Source: Notamacropus eugenii
Lineage: Eukaryota > Chordata > Mammalia > Diprotodontia > Macropodidae
DNA: 64,000 nt
Reading direction: 5' to 3'
NCBI RefSeq assembly: GCF_028372415.1
Contig: NC_092875.1
Span: 54,067,728 to 54,131,727, forward strand
Part shown: in pieces, positions 49,700 to 62,117 of the stretch
How the letters are laid out: each line of letters begins with the position of its first letter
Numbering within the stretch: the first letter of the stretch is position 1
Program-made: the position numbers and the translations under genes
The notes under the pieces: model-generated
What the model was told of the DNA's origin: nothing
Database searches by the model: none
Seen by the model: only the letters and a program-made list of their open reading frames with translations

Positions 49700-52600
49700 C
49701 TGAAAAATAAAGAGGAGGCATCATTATTTGGTACTTTGACAGAACTCCTAATCCTCCTATGTCAATATGGAAAACTGATATGGTAACAGGGCCTGTGAAT
49801 AGTAAACCTAAACAATCATTTCCATTTTCCAGATAAAGAAGCTTAGGTCAGAGGTCCTAGAAAAATTGTTTGTTTCAATTCAGCGAGCACTTGTTAAACA
49901 CCATGTGCTCAGGATCCAAAGACTAAACCAGGGAATAGTTTCTCCATCAAGTAGACAGCGAGAAACAACAGATCTTAGAGAACACTAATAATTGAGGGAA
50001 ATCAGGAAAGGTCTCTTGTAAGAGGTGATAATTGAACTGATCCATGAGGTTAGGGAGATAAAATTGACCAGATTGGCAAATGATTGAATGAATGTATGAG
50101 GGGAGGCACATGATATAGAGAGTAGAGAAGGCCTGGGACACTTTAAGGATAACCCATATAGGTGGTAGGAGGGGGAGCAATAAGCCAGAAAAGGACATTA
50201 AAAGGGAAGAGTCAGGCAGGAGAAGCAGCAGTAGGCACTGTCACAGAAGCTTAAGGAGAAGAGGATATCTGAGAAAGAGCACTGTCAAATCAAAGCAACC
50301 AACTAGCATTTGTCAAGCAGCTTCTGTGTCTGGCAATGTGCCAAGCACTTGGGACACAAAAAAAGGGTGAGTATTAAAAAAAAAAAAAAAAAAAGCTGTC
50401 CCTTATCTCAAGGACTTAAGATTCTAATAGGGGAGAATGGTATGCAACTAAGTATGCACAAATAAAATATTGTTGTTGTTCTGAGGTCATTTCAGTGATG
50501 TCCAAATCTTTGTGACCCCATTTGGGGATTTCTTGGCAAAGATACTAGAGTGATTTACCATTTCCTTCCCCAGCTCATTTTATAAAGGAGGAACTGAGGC
50601 AAACAGGGTTAAGTGACTTGCTCAAAGTGACATAGCTAGTAAATGTCTGAGGTCAAATTTGAACTCAGGAAGACCAAGTCCAGTGCTCTATCCATTGTGC
50701 CATACATAAGATATTCCCCAAGATAACTTGGGGATAACAAAAGGAAGGTGCAAGGATTAAGTGGTATTAGGAAAGGCTTCTTATAGAATAGGTTATAAGT
50801 GAGATTCGAAGGAAGCCAGGAGTCAGAGATGAGGATGGAGAAAATTCCAGGTGTGGCTGACAGTCAGTGAAAATTCATGGAGTCAGAAGATGGAGCTGCA
50901 AAAGTCGAATATGGGTCAGGGAGGATGAGGGTCAAGGTCCTATGTGAATAACTAGCAGAGAACACAGTGGTATTATGATCTCTGTCCCTTAGCCAGCACA
51001 CTAAAGCTCAAAAGGATGTGTACCATGTTCATCATCTTTTTGGTAGTCATATCACTGAGCACTCACCGTTCTCTCCATATGGCTCTATCATTTTGACTTC
51101 ATTTATTTCCTCCACTGCTTTTCAATGGAAATACCTAGTCATCCCCAAAATTCCTTTTTCTTTTCCCCTCCTCTAAAAATTCTATTTGCAAACTGTTAAT
51201 TCTCAGTCCTGAGTAACTTTATTCATACCCTTCCTGTGTTCAAGCTTGAGCCCTGATAAGACTTACTGATAAAAGCAAAAAAATCAAGCTTATTTAATCT
51301 ATCATAAATTCATATCAATCTCTTCTTCTCTCACCTTTAATATACCCATAATCTCATCTATGTGGGTATTCCCTCCTACTGCACAGCTATCATCCTATGT
51401 GATTTTCTACATCTTCCTATAAATCCTCCATAGAAAACTCAGGCAGTGCGCCTCAGGTCTTCATCTCCATTTAAAAAATGTCCAATTGGGACTATCAGAG
51501 GTAGTCTAGCACAATTTTCTTTCTAGAAAGAATTGTGTACCTTCTTTTTTAAGGATTGAATTTGGACTATATGGAAAATATTATGGAAAGGAAATGATTC
51601 CTTTGAAGTTCTACATACATGGTAATTCAATATATACCAGCTTAGGACTGAGCTAAGAATTCTCCTAAATTCTAAATTAACCTGCTCCTCATTAATTACC
51701 ATTATCTATATATCCAAAGCCCACAGAGAACTGAAAAGTGATGATGGGTGAACATTCTAAAAATAAAAGTGGAGATCAGAAAGAATCAGTGCAGCTTCAT
51801 CAAGAATGACATGCCAAATGAATTGCATTTGTTTAAAAAAAAAGGGGGGGGCTTTCCTACACCAGTGGAAAAGTTTGGAAACACTACTTACCAAGATTTT
51901 AGCAAAGAATATGATAAAGTATCTTGTATCATTCTTCTGGAAATGATAGACACATTGCTAAGACGACTAAGGATACTTGGGTAGATTCCAAACAGGCAGA
52001 ATGTCCAGACACAAAGAGATCTCTACTGGAGGGGCCCAATGATCTATGCTGGACATTGTACTGTTCTTTCATTTCTCAAAGTCATTACTAAGCATGCTTT
52101 GACTTTGAAACAAAAAAAATCAAATTTGCCAATGACACAAAACTAGAACAGATCACTAACATGCATCCCTCCCAAAATTTACCTCTTATTACATTAGCTA
52201 CAGGGTTGGGGAACCTGAGGCCTCAAGGCCACAGGTGGCCTTCTAGGTCTTCAAGTGTGGCCCTTTGATTGAATCCAGAATAAATCCCCTTAAGATTTGT
52301 TCCATAAAACTTGTATTCGTCAAAAGGCCACACCCATCAAGGCCACAGGTTCCCCATCCCTGCTATTGGACTGAATCTAGTAAGACAGACTTTAATAGGG
52401 ATAAATATAACATCTCATATTTTGAATCAAAAGATAAAAAAAGTAGAACATGGAGTTGTCCAGCTAAAGGACAGTTGACTGGGACAAGGTCTGGACTCTT
52501 AGTAAGCTGTTAAGCTCAATCTAAGCCTGCTATAGGATATAGCATGATTTCAGGAGCAAGGTCTTAGGGCAAAGACTGAAATAAATGACATAGTAATTTG

Positions 52601-55600
52601 CCTTGAGGGATACCCAATTCGAAGCTAAGTATTGTCTTTTTATCCATTATTCCTCTACAGGCTCTTGTTCCTAACTGTTGGACTTCAAAATCATGCCCTG
52701 AGTGGGTACCTTCATCTATTTCCCATAACCTCAATTTTTCTCTTTTATGTGTTTTCTTCCCCCCAGTAGAAGGTAAGTTCTTTGGGGACAGGTTCTTTTT
52801 TTGTTTCCTATTTTCGTATCCCCATTATTTAGCACAAAGCTGGGCACATAGTAATTGTTTCATAAAATGTTTATTTCCTTCCCTCCTTCTACCTTCATAA
52901 TATTTCTCACAAACACCCCTATACTCTTTTGACAATGCTACCACCCTGCTGTAAGTCATCATCAACTCACACCTAGAATAATGTGATAGGCTGTTGGCTA
53001 TTGGTCTCCCTGCTTCAAACATCTCCCCTCTCCCGTCCATTCTTCACTAAGGGGTCCAAGTAATTTTCCTAGAATACAGATTTGACCACTTTACCCCTCT
53101 ATTCAGTAAATTCTGGTAGTCTAGGATCAATACAAAATCCAATGTCTAGCTTTTTAAGTCCTTAATAACTTAGCCCCTTCCAACTTTGTCTTCTAATACT
53201 TTTCCACCCCCACCCTACGACCTCCAGCACCCCCCCCCCATACATTCTGCAATCCAGGCACACTGGTCCCCTTTCCATTCCTTGCAAAAGAGACTCCATT
53301 TTCACTGGCTGAATTCTCTCCCTCTTCATCCTTACCTCTTAGTTTCACTGGATTCCTTCAAGTCTCAGCTAAAATCCTACCTTCTGCAAGATCCAGAATT
53401 TACCAAGATCCAGTGCTACCGATACAAGATTAATGCTAGTGCCTTTTCTCCAAGATGATCTACAATTTATTTATCTATTTTTGTTTATGTTGTTTGCATG
53501 TACATACAATCATAAGCTCCTTGAGGGCATGGGCTGTTTTCGCCTTGCCTTATATCCTAAATACTGAGCACAGTGTGCCTGGCACATAGTAGGTGCTTAA
53601 TAAATGCTTGTTGACTTGACAATATGGTTATGACTCATGTGTCATGAGTTGAAGGGGACATTGGTATACCATCAGCATCTCATATGTGCTTTTCTCCCAT
53701 GGACCATGCTTCTTTCCCAACCCTGGCTTCCTCACCCCAAAACTTCCGACTTCTGAGTTTCATTACATGCTTATTCTCCAGAATCTAGTGTATGGCTGAA
53801 AATGGTGTAGGTGGGTCTGAAGCAGGGCATCCAGGTAGGAAGGAGTAGGACATTGTAGTAGAGAGACATTGCAATGGTCCAGATAAGAGGGGAGGAGAGT
53901 CTGAAACAGGAAAAAGGTAATGTAAGTGGAAAGAAGGAGATGGATACGAGATGCTATTAATTAGATGCAGAAGTATAAGTATTTGGCACCTAATTAGATA
54001 TGGGAGATAAGGATGAAAGAGGAGTCAAAGATGATCCCAAGAAACCATCAGGCTATGTCTTTCTTGAGTAATGCCTGAGGAATATCCTTACCTTCGATGA
54101 CTGAAATTGGTGGACTAAACCATTCTTTTCTTTTTTCTTCTTCATTCTCATGTTCTGGAACCATTTTCTCACCTGTCAAAAAAAGTGCAAGGGCAGAGAT
54201 TTTTTTTTTTTAAATAAAAGGTGACAGAAAAGGATAAGCAAGGTCACAGGATCAAAGAGGATGGCCAAAATAAGGTAGTTATAATCAGGCAAAATACATA
54301 TTCTTCTAATATATATTTTAAAAAACATACATTTTGCTGAGACATATCCCAAAGAAGAAAAATATTAAATCACAAGCCTCAAAAAATTTCCAGAGATCAA
54401 CTAAACCTATACATTTGTGGGACAAATTTTTTTCTGTAAAGCATTGAAATGTGACAAGGAAGGAAGAGAGAAGTGGGAGATAAAGTGTAAGAAGAAAAAA
54501 ATTCTTTAATGTCAAAGTGAACTATGTTGAAGGAAAAGGTAGATAACCTTTGCTATAATAACAAATGAAATGAAGAACAGAGGTGCATGAATCGCTTCTA
54601 TAATGGGACCTTAGGAACTATGATGGTAACTCAGGTTAAGAGCCTAAGAGGCAAGGGAGTAGGCAGGTGTTTAGGGGTAAAATGCAAATAAGACAATCTA
54701 AGAAAGGCAGAAGGCAAAGAAGTAAGAGAAGACATGATTGTATCCAAGTCTTAGCTCCCATCCTGGTATAGGAATCTTACGTCCTGAAAAGAACCTTTGG
54801 GAACAATGTCTAGTCCCCTCATTTTCAGCTGAGCAAAGGAAAAGTCCAGTACAAAATCCAGTCATGGAGATAGGACTAGAACCTATATCTCTGGGCAACC
54901 AGACCAACGTTCTCTCTACTGCCCCCATACTATGTTACCAAGGGACACCGGTAGGTCTTGTCCTGTGATGCTCTCCAAGAAGAAACCCTTTAACATCTCT
55001 CAGTTTAAAACCAAGCCAAAGCAAACCTGGCATACCTTCTTACTCATTGCAAAACTTTGCACCTTGAGCCTTTAATGTCCCCTGCTCACCTGACGGCGGG
55101 TGATCCCCAGTCTTCTAGATATGTATCCTATCTGTGGGGAATCAAGATATACAGTCTGATTGAAATGCTTGTGCAATTCCTGAAGTTGTTCTTCGCTGTA
55201 GGTTGTCCTCTTCCTGACTTTATTTTCCTTATTGGAACCATTATTCAAGGACTTGGACTTGGGTTCCACTGTTGAGCTTCCCGTGAGTCTGTTGGTATCA
55301 CTAAATTCCGAAGGGCCTGAAACAGGAAAAGATCAACAAAATAAAATTGTCTGAAGTCAGCCTTCCAGCTACTTTCCCCAAAACTAGTTGAATATCTGTA
55401 CTGGGGAGATTTAATCACCATTGAAAGTGCCTCTGGAAGGGCAAAAAGGAAACCTTATCACTGAATGCCAATAAAGACATACTTACTAGGAAGCCTTAGG
55501 AAATCAGGTGGGGGAAACGTTTGTAGTGTTCAAATAGATAAAATGAACTAATATTTGCATGCATTTGATTAATAAAGTTTGATTTCTAGTATTAGTAAGT

Positions 55601-57673
55601 GTCATGTCATTAGTGTTTCTGTCGCACTAGTTTGTTAAGTAAAGATAAATTAGTTTTTCATATCTAACAGGTGTATCATGTATAACAACAATCACACTGA
55701 ATGCCCTGCACCTGTATTAGTCACCCTCTGGCAGATCCGACCTATGAGTGCACGGTAAAGAAGATAACCCAAAAAGAACACTGCAGGAGTCTTGTGACTT
55801 TTCTTCTAGCCAGAAATATTAACCCGTTCTTATTGAGTCCAGGTTCAAATCTTTCATGGGGATCATACTTGCCTAGCTTAGCTTGAGAGGAGGCAAAGTG
55901 AACTTGAAATCAGGAAGTCCTGGCTTCCAATTATGACTCAGAAGGTTACTAGCTGTGTGACCCTGGTCAAGTCACGGAACTTTCTTGGCTATAAGAAAAG
56001 GAGATGGTAAAAACTGTATCACAGGATATTTTGAATAGTAAGTGAGACTTTGCAAACCTGAAAGCATTATTTAAATGTTTCTGTTCCTGGATTAGGGAAT
56101 TTAACCCATTATAGAGGATAGGAACTTTAGCTTCAGGACTCTGCATCTGATAACTTTTTTTTAAAGAATTGATATTGACATGGAGATGGAGGGGGAGGTC
56201 TAGACCTGTGACTTCATCCATATTGGAGGGAGGACTCCTGTTGTATAAATACCCTTCACAGATGAAGATAGCCACCTTATCTATAACTTCAGAATTTTAG
56301 AAAAGTGTCTGGGGCATTGAGAGGTTCAACTTTGGTCATATGGATAACACATGTCAGCAGTAAGACCTGAACCTAGTTCTTCCTAATCCAAGGCTGCCCT
56401 CTGCTATGTGTTATACCATATTGCCCTTTTTTAATGACAGAAAACACTATGTAAAATATTTTGCATATATTTATAGATTTGAATATTGTTCCTTGTGTGA
56501 TGGGAGCAATAATTCAACCCTTCTCTCTTTCTCCCCCTTCATAAAGGTTAGAATGGTTTTTTCTTTAAAACTATTGAGACATTCCTTGAGATTTAGTTGG
56601 CTCTGGGGACCAAGGATTCAGATTGTTGACATTTCCTCATTATCTGTAAGCCACATAAGGACTGGGGGTGGGGGAGGAAGGGAAGAGATAGAGGGAGGGA
56701 GGGAGGGAGGGAAGAAAGAGAAGGTTTTAGAACTTTAGGCAGTGAGTCATGATGGGTAACATAAACAAGAGAATTACATTCACCTGAATCAACATGAGGT
56801 GACCTCACTGCCTATCTTGAATATCCTTTTCCTGCCGTGGCTAAGTAAATCTCCTTTTGTTAACTGTAGAAAGACTCACGAATGCTTTGATTTGTTCCAG
56901 TATGGAATCTAAATTAGCAGAGGACCAGCATGTTGAAGTGGGGGATGGGTGGTGCAGAGGAAAGTGAGCCAATAATGCCTTCATGCTTCCAATGGTGCTG
57001 TTGGTGATACCTCTAGAAAATGATGATTCCTTCCTCTGAAGCATGGTCCCAACTCTGGGGGAAAAAGAGACTAAACTGCCTATGGCCATTCATCAAGAAG
57101 GGGAAAAGAGAGTAAGAATTATGTCCTGAAGCTAATTGTGGCAAACTATGTTCTAGGCCCTTCCTCTTTGTTGGGCTCAAATTTGGTGATGTAAGCCTCC
57201 AAATTCTACTAGCGGATCTCTTCAGAACTCAATTTGCTTACATTTCTGATGGCTCCTTCTGTCATCTTTGGGATCCAAGTCAAACCTGCTAATGGTAAGG
57301 GTCCCTAGGCCTCCTTCTCTTCCCCTTCTTTGCTATTGAACTTGGTGATCTCATCAATTTCCATGGATTCAATGATCACTTCTATGCTGATCATTTTCAA
57401 ATCTACCTATCCAACCCTTAACCTCTTTTTACTTCCAGTCTTGCATCTCCAACTACCATCAAAATATCTCAAACTAAATGTCCTGTACCTGAACTTCAAT
57501 TCAACACGTCTACAGCCTCTAAGTATGAATTCTTTTAAAGAAGTGACTTGCCCAGAGTCACACAGCTAGGAAGTGTCTGGGGTCAAATTGGAATTCGGGT
57601 TTTCCTGATTCCAGGGTCAGCGTTCTATCCATTGCCCCCCAGATATAAATTGTTAACTCCTCATATTCTCATT

Positions 57674-57743
<70 letters not shown>

Positions 57744-60700
57744 GTTATTACAATAGCCTGCTTCTTAGTCACCCTTTTACTAGTGTCTTTCCCTTCCAAT
57801 CTAGCCTCCACTCAGCTGCCAAAGTGATTTTCCTACAGCTCAGGTCTGACTGATGCAGATACAAATAGTGCCCTAAGGGTTAAAAATAATATTAAGGGTT
57901 GCTTTTCCAGTACTTTGTGAAGCCCCTAGTTTATTCTGTAACCCGAGGCACCTTAAAATCTCTTCCCCTTATCTTAAAATGCCATAAAATTTCCCCTTTA
58001 TGTTGAACCATAAAATTCCTTGTTTCCCCCCATTCTGGGTTATAAAATTTCCCCGGTCTCCCTTATCTTGTGTTTCCTATTCTGTCCCTCATATTCAACC
58101 CCATAAAAACCTCTAAAACTACATCATCATTCTGAAACTTCTATAACTATAACTCCCCCAAATATCTCAAGCTTACTTAGCTTTCTTGCTAAGGAGGCCT
58201 GTGATGCCTTTTCACATAAAATAAAAAGCTTCCATTGACCAAAAGAGACGGTCTAAGTGAATTCTTTCACACCTGAACCAGCTGTCCTAACCCTAAACCT
58301 CATCATGTCCACATCAACCTCCTCTCCTCCTCCGGTTCTCTATCACCTCCAAGATCAAATAGAAAGTCCTCTCATTGAAAACTCTTCATCTTCTCCCCAT
58401 TACCTTTCTATCTTCTCACATATTCCCAGCATTGACTTTCCTCCTCCACATTGGTCTGGGAAGCTCTTCCAATTGAATCCAATCCAACATTTATTAAGTA
58501 CTTACTAAGTGCTAAGTGCTAGACATACAATTATTCGAAACAAAGACAATCTGTGCCCTCAGGGAGCTTATAACCTAATCAAGGAAAACAATCCACAAGA
58601 AGGTGGCAGGAAAGGTAGGGAGGGGTAGGCAGAGAGCACCAAGCTTAATTGGGGTAGTTCTTCTCACAAAGACTTCTTTTCCCTACTATATGAAAAACTC
58701 TCCTCCTCTCTATTCATCAGTTTCCCTGGCTCCAGGTAAAATCCTATAGGAACCTTTCCTGATCCTCTTTTATTCTACTGCTTTTCTTTTGATTATTATT
58801 GCCAAATTAGTTGTTTGACCTTTCTTTGTATCATGCATAGTGTCTGGCAGAGAGTAGGTACCTAATAATTATTTATTGATTGAAGCATCCTTTAAGTTCT
58901 AGCAGAAGGATTTATCTTTAGGAGGCATTCAGTAGACAGGTGTTGAGTGAACACATTACAAAATATAGCTTAGATCTAGCTACTCCCTCTTGTCTCAAGT
59001 GAGGCATTTCCCAAGATCATACACTTATGGATACATTACAGTCTAATAAACCACCTTCTTACCTCTGTTATCCTCGCCCTTCTTACTATTCCTCCACTGG
59101 TAGATAGTGGGGAAATAGTATGTCTTCAGGGAAAAGTGAATAGAGTGCCTGGGCCTGGAGTCAGGAAGACTCTCTACCTGAGTTCAAATCTGGTCTCAGA
59201 CCAGTTTTTTAGCTGTGTGACCTTGGGCAAATCACTTAAATTTGTTTGCCTCAGTTTTCTCATCTGTAAAATGAACTGGAGAAGAAAATGGCAAATCATT
59301 CTAGGATCTTTGCCAAGAAAACCCCAAGTGGAGTTACAAAGAGTTGGACAGAGTAAAAAAAAAGAAATGACTGAACAAATTAAGTTAGCAGAGGGTTCCA
59401 CCTATCTCCCTTTGTTCATCTCTATGTAAGTGTTCATCCTTCATTGCAGAAGACAACCGTGCCATCAGAGAAATAATGACATGACTTGCACTTGACTTTA
59501 TTTTGAGTGAGGGAGGGCTGTGCAGGTCACCAGCCTCACTTCTCCTCCAGAGCCTAAATCCAGTGACCAGACAGATATTCATCAGGATGACTGGAGTTGA
59601 CCCAGAATGATGCAATTGGGGTTAAGTGACTTGCCCAAGGTCACACAGTGAGTATCAAGTGTCTGAGGTGAGATTTGAACTCAGATCCTCCTGACTCCTG
59701 CAGTGGTGCTCTATCCACTGCACCACCTAGCTGCCCCTGTTCATCTCTAAGTCTTTAGGTGGAGGCCCAAAGGTGTTTGCCTTAAACAATTTAGGAAATG
59801 TCTCAAGTAATATGTAATTATTTAATTGCAATTTTAATTGTATTACGTTGAATGACCTGGAAGGAAGTTCAGGCGGTGATGTGCTGGAACCTCAGGGAAT
59901 CAAATATTAAATTGTTCATTTACACTGAAAATCACTTAATATCATTTTTTTGGACTTTAATAAGGGCCAGAACCTGAATTAATCAAACAGCTTCTTTGTT
60001 CTCTGAGTAAACTCAGAGAATACTTCTTCTTATGTCAACAAAGCCAGATGGGGCTGACTTAAGTCCATTTTTTTTTCTTCTGTTTACGGATGTGACCCTT
60101 AACCCAAGACACTTTCTTGAGTAATGGGACTTTTTCCGTCTATTAATATTTCGTGGTCATATACTATGTTATGGCATGTTAATGGTAAAGAAAACACAGA
60201 TATTGTGGGTCACGGTTTCAATTGACACTTTGTCAACTCTTATTGTATTTACCACCTTTTCAATTAAGAAAATTCCTTTCTCATGGTATAGTTAAACACA
60301 TATAGAGACCATAAATCTGAGGGACACAGACATCCTGGGATTGTACTAAAATAGATTTAAGCCTGCTCATTCTTGTATCAATCAGTCAGAACTTAGATTT
60401 TGACTCCTTGTACAACTTTGCCAGCTTAGACTAGCTTTAAGGGAATAAACTATATGGATTAACATATTGCCTAGCCTGTTTGCCTCCTTTAACCAAATTT
60501 AAAGGTCAACAACACCAAGAAAATTGGGAAATGCTACAAATCGGGTCTTGATTTGTCATTTTGTTTATTGTCTACACTTAAGAAAGTGATGGAGAACAAG
60601 TTAATAATGTGGAGGAATCTTAAAAATATACTCTATATATTTACTTTTTTTTTCTTTTTTTAATAAAGACTCTTGTTAAGCATTTACCACCCTCTTCTGT

Positions 60701-62050
60701 CTTAGAGAGGTCTAGTCCGACTTACTTAGTTTATAAATGAGAAAAAAATTAAGTCTAGGGAACAGAAGGGACTTGCCCAAAATCCAAAAGCTAGGGAGTG
60801 GGCAAAGCTGAGACTGGAATTCAGGTCCCCTGGCTCCAGATCTAGCATCTTCTGAAGTCCCTACCTCTCCCAATTTAATGAATTTATTTAACACCTTCTA
60901 TGTGCAAATCTCAAGGTATATAAATACAAACACAATAATCTTTCTGAATGGAGCTCACATGAGGTGGGAGGTGGGGAGGAGCAGCAGCTACAGGCTGAGG
61001 GAATAAAGCACCTGGAATCTGGAAGCCTCAAGTTCAAATCCAGCCTCAGATACTAACTTCATGACCTTAGGTGAACCATGTAACCTCTATCTGCCTCAGT
61101 TTTCTCAATGGAGAAACTACCTTAATAAGGATAATAAAAGCACCTACCTTCCAAGGTTGTAAGAAACAAATGAGATATTTGTAAAGTGCTTAGAATAGTG
61201 CCTGGCAAATAGTGGGAACCACATAATTAATATTAATAATTTCATTCTCTAACGCAGGAGTCTTTTTATAAACTGCAAAGTTCCTAAGAATTCTCTGGGC
61301 CAGTTGGGCTCAGGCAGTTAGACAAGCAGCCAGGGCCTCTACTGCTAACAGCTTGGGTGGAAGAGAGAGAGAGAAAATATAATTCCTTCCCCAGAAGGGT
61401 TTTTATTTCCTTGAGCAACCAACTCACCATCAGGTTCTGATATCAGCCCTAGACTGGCTTGTGTGATCACAGCAGGGGAGACCCCTCCCCTTCACATGGG
61501 CTCCAGTCTGCTCTACTCCAACTTCAGTTTGCACTGGCCTTCTAGAGTTCCAGGATCTTCCTTTCAAATTATATTATCCCTGTCAAACTCTGCAAATAAA
61601 TGCCCATAGAAGTCATATCAAAAAATCTTCTTTATTCCATCAGAGATGGAAAACTAGATATGACAGCTAAGTTTTCCTCTAGTACCAAGGACAAGCCTTG
61701 ATGCATATAATCATAGGTAGACAAAAAACCAGGCAGTATGGAGCAGTCATAACAATGAGACAAGTTTGTCTGGTGGAAATGACCTGAAAGTGGTTCCTGA
61801 AGGTGCTTATCTTGAGTTCAGGGACCACCCGAGGCTGGCTGTACTTTAGCTGTAAGGTCTAAAGGATAAGTACAAAGGATTGTTATGCCAAGCTCAGGGC
61901 CTTGGCTCTGGAAAACAGTGTCTCCTAATAGTAAAAAGAGAGAGGTGGTCTTGGCATGAGGGTTCTGACATCCCACACTTAGGTCCTTACTAGCTAAAAA
62001 ATCAAGAGGTGCTTACCTGAATCTGAAAGAGAGACCTTGGGGCAGTCCAT
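49301..62050 (-). CDS. Divergent NANOG-class homeobox gene (4 exons, 246 aa)
   Basis: Exons 62050-62017, 55316-55090, 54172-54092 and 49699-49301; GT-AG introns, phases 1/0/0, 741 bp with stop. The homeodomain is at about residues 44-101: KRTTYSEEQLQELHKHF, then helix 3 QVRKWFQNMRMK with W48, F49, Q50, N51, R53 and M54. It should act in the nucleus as a sequence-specific DNA-binding regulator. The intron splitting the domain just before VRKWF is where NANOG and other NKL-class genes have one, and M54 plus two NQSW motifs (153-156, 202-205) in a Gln/Tyr/Pro-rich tail recall the NANOG tryptophan repeat. Against plain NANOG: about 24 of 58 homeodomain residues match human NANOG, and coding exon 1 is very short. 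A NANOG paralogue such as NANOGNB, or a VENTX-like gene, is possible. Confidence 0.85.
50299..50965 (+). repeat. Old mammalian interspersed repeat split by a Mar1-like SINE (50470-50708, minus)
   Basis: Left part: GTGCCAAGCACTTGGGACAC and GATTCTAATAGGGGAGAATGG. Right part: GGAAAGGCTTCTTATAGAAT and GAAGGAAGCCAGGAGTCAGAG. The SINE between them reads GTGACCCCATTTGGGGATTT in plus sense. The family name of the outer repeat is unknown to me; related pieces at 53790-54060, 58468-58650 and 63050-63420. Confidence 0.6.
51740..52560 (+). mobile_element. CR1/L3-like LINE, reverse transcriptase remnant
   Basis: Plus-strand reading contains QDFSKEYDKVSCIILLEMID, matching the DFSKAFDKV segment of CR1-group reverse transcriptases, and nearby DNA (AAATTTGCCAATGACACAAAA) that once coded for the FADDTK motif. 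In-frame stops are present. A MITE is nested at 52201-52362. Confidence 0.72.
52201..52362. mobile_element. hAT-like MITE, nested in the CR1 remnant
   Basis: Starts CAGGGTTGGGGAACCTGAGG and ends CACAGGTTCCCCATCCCTG, with the family centre AATCCCCTTAAGATTTG. The flanking 8-mers do not clearly match, so the duplication has decayed or the ends are slightly off. Confidence 0.7.
53041..53622 (+). repeat. L2 LINE 3' end
   Basis: Layout of the L2 3' end: GGATCAATACAAAATCCAATG, TCCTTCAAGTCTCAGCTAAAA, then TAAGCTCCTTGAGGGCATGGG and GTGCCTGGCACATAGTAGGT, ending AATAAATGCTTGTTGACTTGA. A second L2 tail lies at 52735-52865. Confidence 0.78.
53790..54060 (+). repeat. Old mammalian interspersed repeat, inner part
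   Basis: ATTGCAATGGTCCAGATAAG and GGAGTCAAAGATGATCCCAAG match a widespread mammalian repeat also seen at 50299-50965 and 63050-63420; class not known to me. Confidence 0.5.
54092..54172 (-). CDS. Homeobox gene, exon 3 (recognition helix)
   Basis: 81 bp, acceptor TTTTGACAG|GTGAGAAAA, donor TCGAAG|GTAAGG. It codes for VRKWFQNMRMKKKKEKNG and nine more residues. WFQN-R is the homeodomain signature; the run of lysines is a likely nuclear localisation signal. NANOG exon 3 is of similar size and begins at the same homeodomain position. Confidence 0.93.
55090..55316 (-). CDS. Homeobox gene, exon 2 (N-terminal two thirds of homeodomain)
   Basis: 227 bp, acceptor CTGTTTCAG|GCCCTTCGG, donor CGTCAG|GTGAGC. 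It codes for residues 12-87: a Ser/Lys/Asn-rich leader, then homeodomain helices 1 and 2 and the start of helix 3, ending at GITRRQ. Confidence 0.9.
55890..56420. repeat. MIR-like remnants in homeobox intron 1
   Basis: Plus copy 55890-56080 with CTGTGTGACCCTGGTCAAGTC; minus copy about 56270-56420 with GTAAGACCTGAACCTAGTTC and GGCTGCCCTCTGC. Confidence 0.55.
57537..57640 (-). repeat. tRNA-headed SINE fragment
   Basis: GTGACTTGCCCAGAGTCACAC to GCGTTCTATCCATTGCCCCCC. Confidence 0.7.
57679..57740 (+). repeat. (TC)n microsatellite
   Basis: About 31 TC units in intron 1 of the homeobox gene. Confidence 0.96.
57741..58880 (+). repeat. L2 LINE 3' end with two nested insertions
   Basis: L2 pieces at 57741-57850, 58276-58467 and 58655-58880 (ending TGGCAGAGAGTAGGTACCTAA) are split by the LTR-like fossil at 57855-58275 and by an old repeat at 58468-58650 (ATTTATTAAGTACTTACTAAG). 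Confidence 0.68.
57855..58275 (+). repeat. LTR-like fossil inserted into an L2 copy
   Basis: About 420 bp with repeated CCATAAAA blocks, a poly(A)-signal-like ACATAAAATAAAAAGC near the right end, and L2 sequence on both sides. It is probably a solo LTR of an old endogenous retrovirus; family and exact ends are not certain. No coding part is attached. Confidence 0.4.
59135..59385 (+). repeat. tRNA-derived SINE (Mar1-like)
   Basis: CTGTGTGACCTTGGGCAAAT, TGTAAAATGAACTGGAGAAG and CCCCAAGTGGAGTTACAAAG, ending in AAATGACTGAACAA. Confidence 0.78.
59428..59737 (-). repeat. tRNA-headed marsupial SINE, long form
   Basis: Nearly the same sequence as 11905-12217, ending CACCACCTAGCTGCCC in plus reading; in intron 1 of the homeobox gene. 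Confidence 0.85.
59870..60515 (-). repeat. Interspersed repeat of about 650 bp, copy B, in homeobox intron 1
   Basis: Minus-strand reading starts GTTGTTGACCTTTAAATTTGG and shares GGTTAAAG-AGGCAA-CAGGCTA, AACATAGTATATGACCACG and TATTCTCTGAGTTTACTCAG with copy A. Class uncertain; possibly an LTR fossil. Confidence 0.6.
60700..61240. repeat. MIR-like (minus) and MIR/THER-like (plus) elements
   Basis: Minus: 60700-60860, GGGACTTGCCCAAAATCCAA. Plus: 60990-61240, TCAAGTTCAAATCCAGCCTCAG to AGTGCTTAGAATAGTGCCTGG. Confidence 0.65.
62017..62050 (-). CDS. Homeobox gene, exon 1 (start codon exon)
   Basis: ATG at 62050-62048 codes for MDCPKVSLSDS plus one base and ends at donor TTCAG|GTAAGC. An in-frame TAA lies five codons before the ATG, so this is the first ATG of the frame. 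A longer overlapping frame through the GAGCT array ends in the wrong phase for the homeodomain exon. Confidence 0.7.
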
Positions 62051-62117
62051 AGTTTCCACAGGGAATTATAATCTTCTTTAATCTTCGCTGAGGTTGAGCC
62101 AGGAGGTGAAATGAAAT

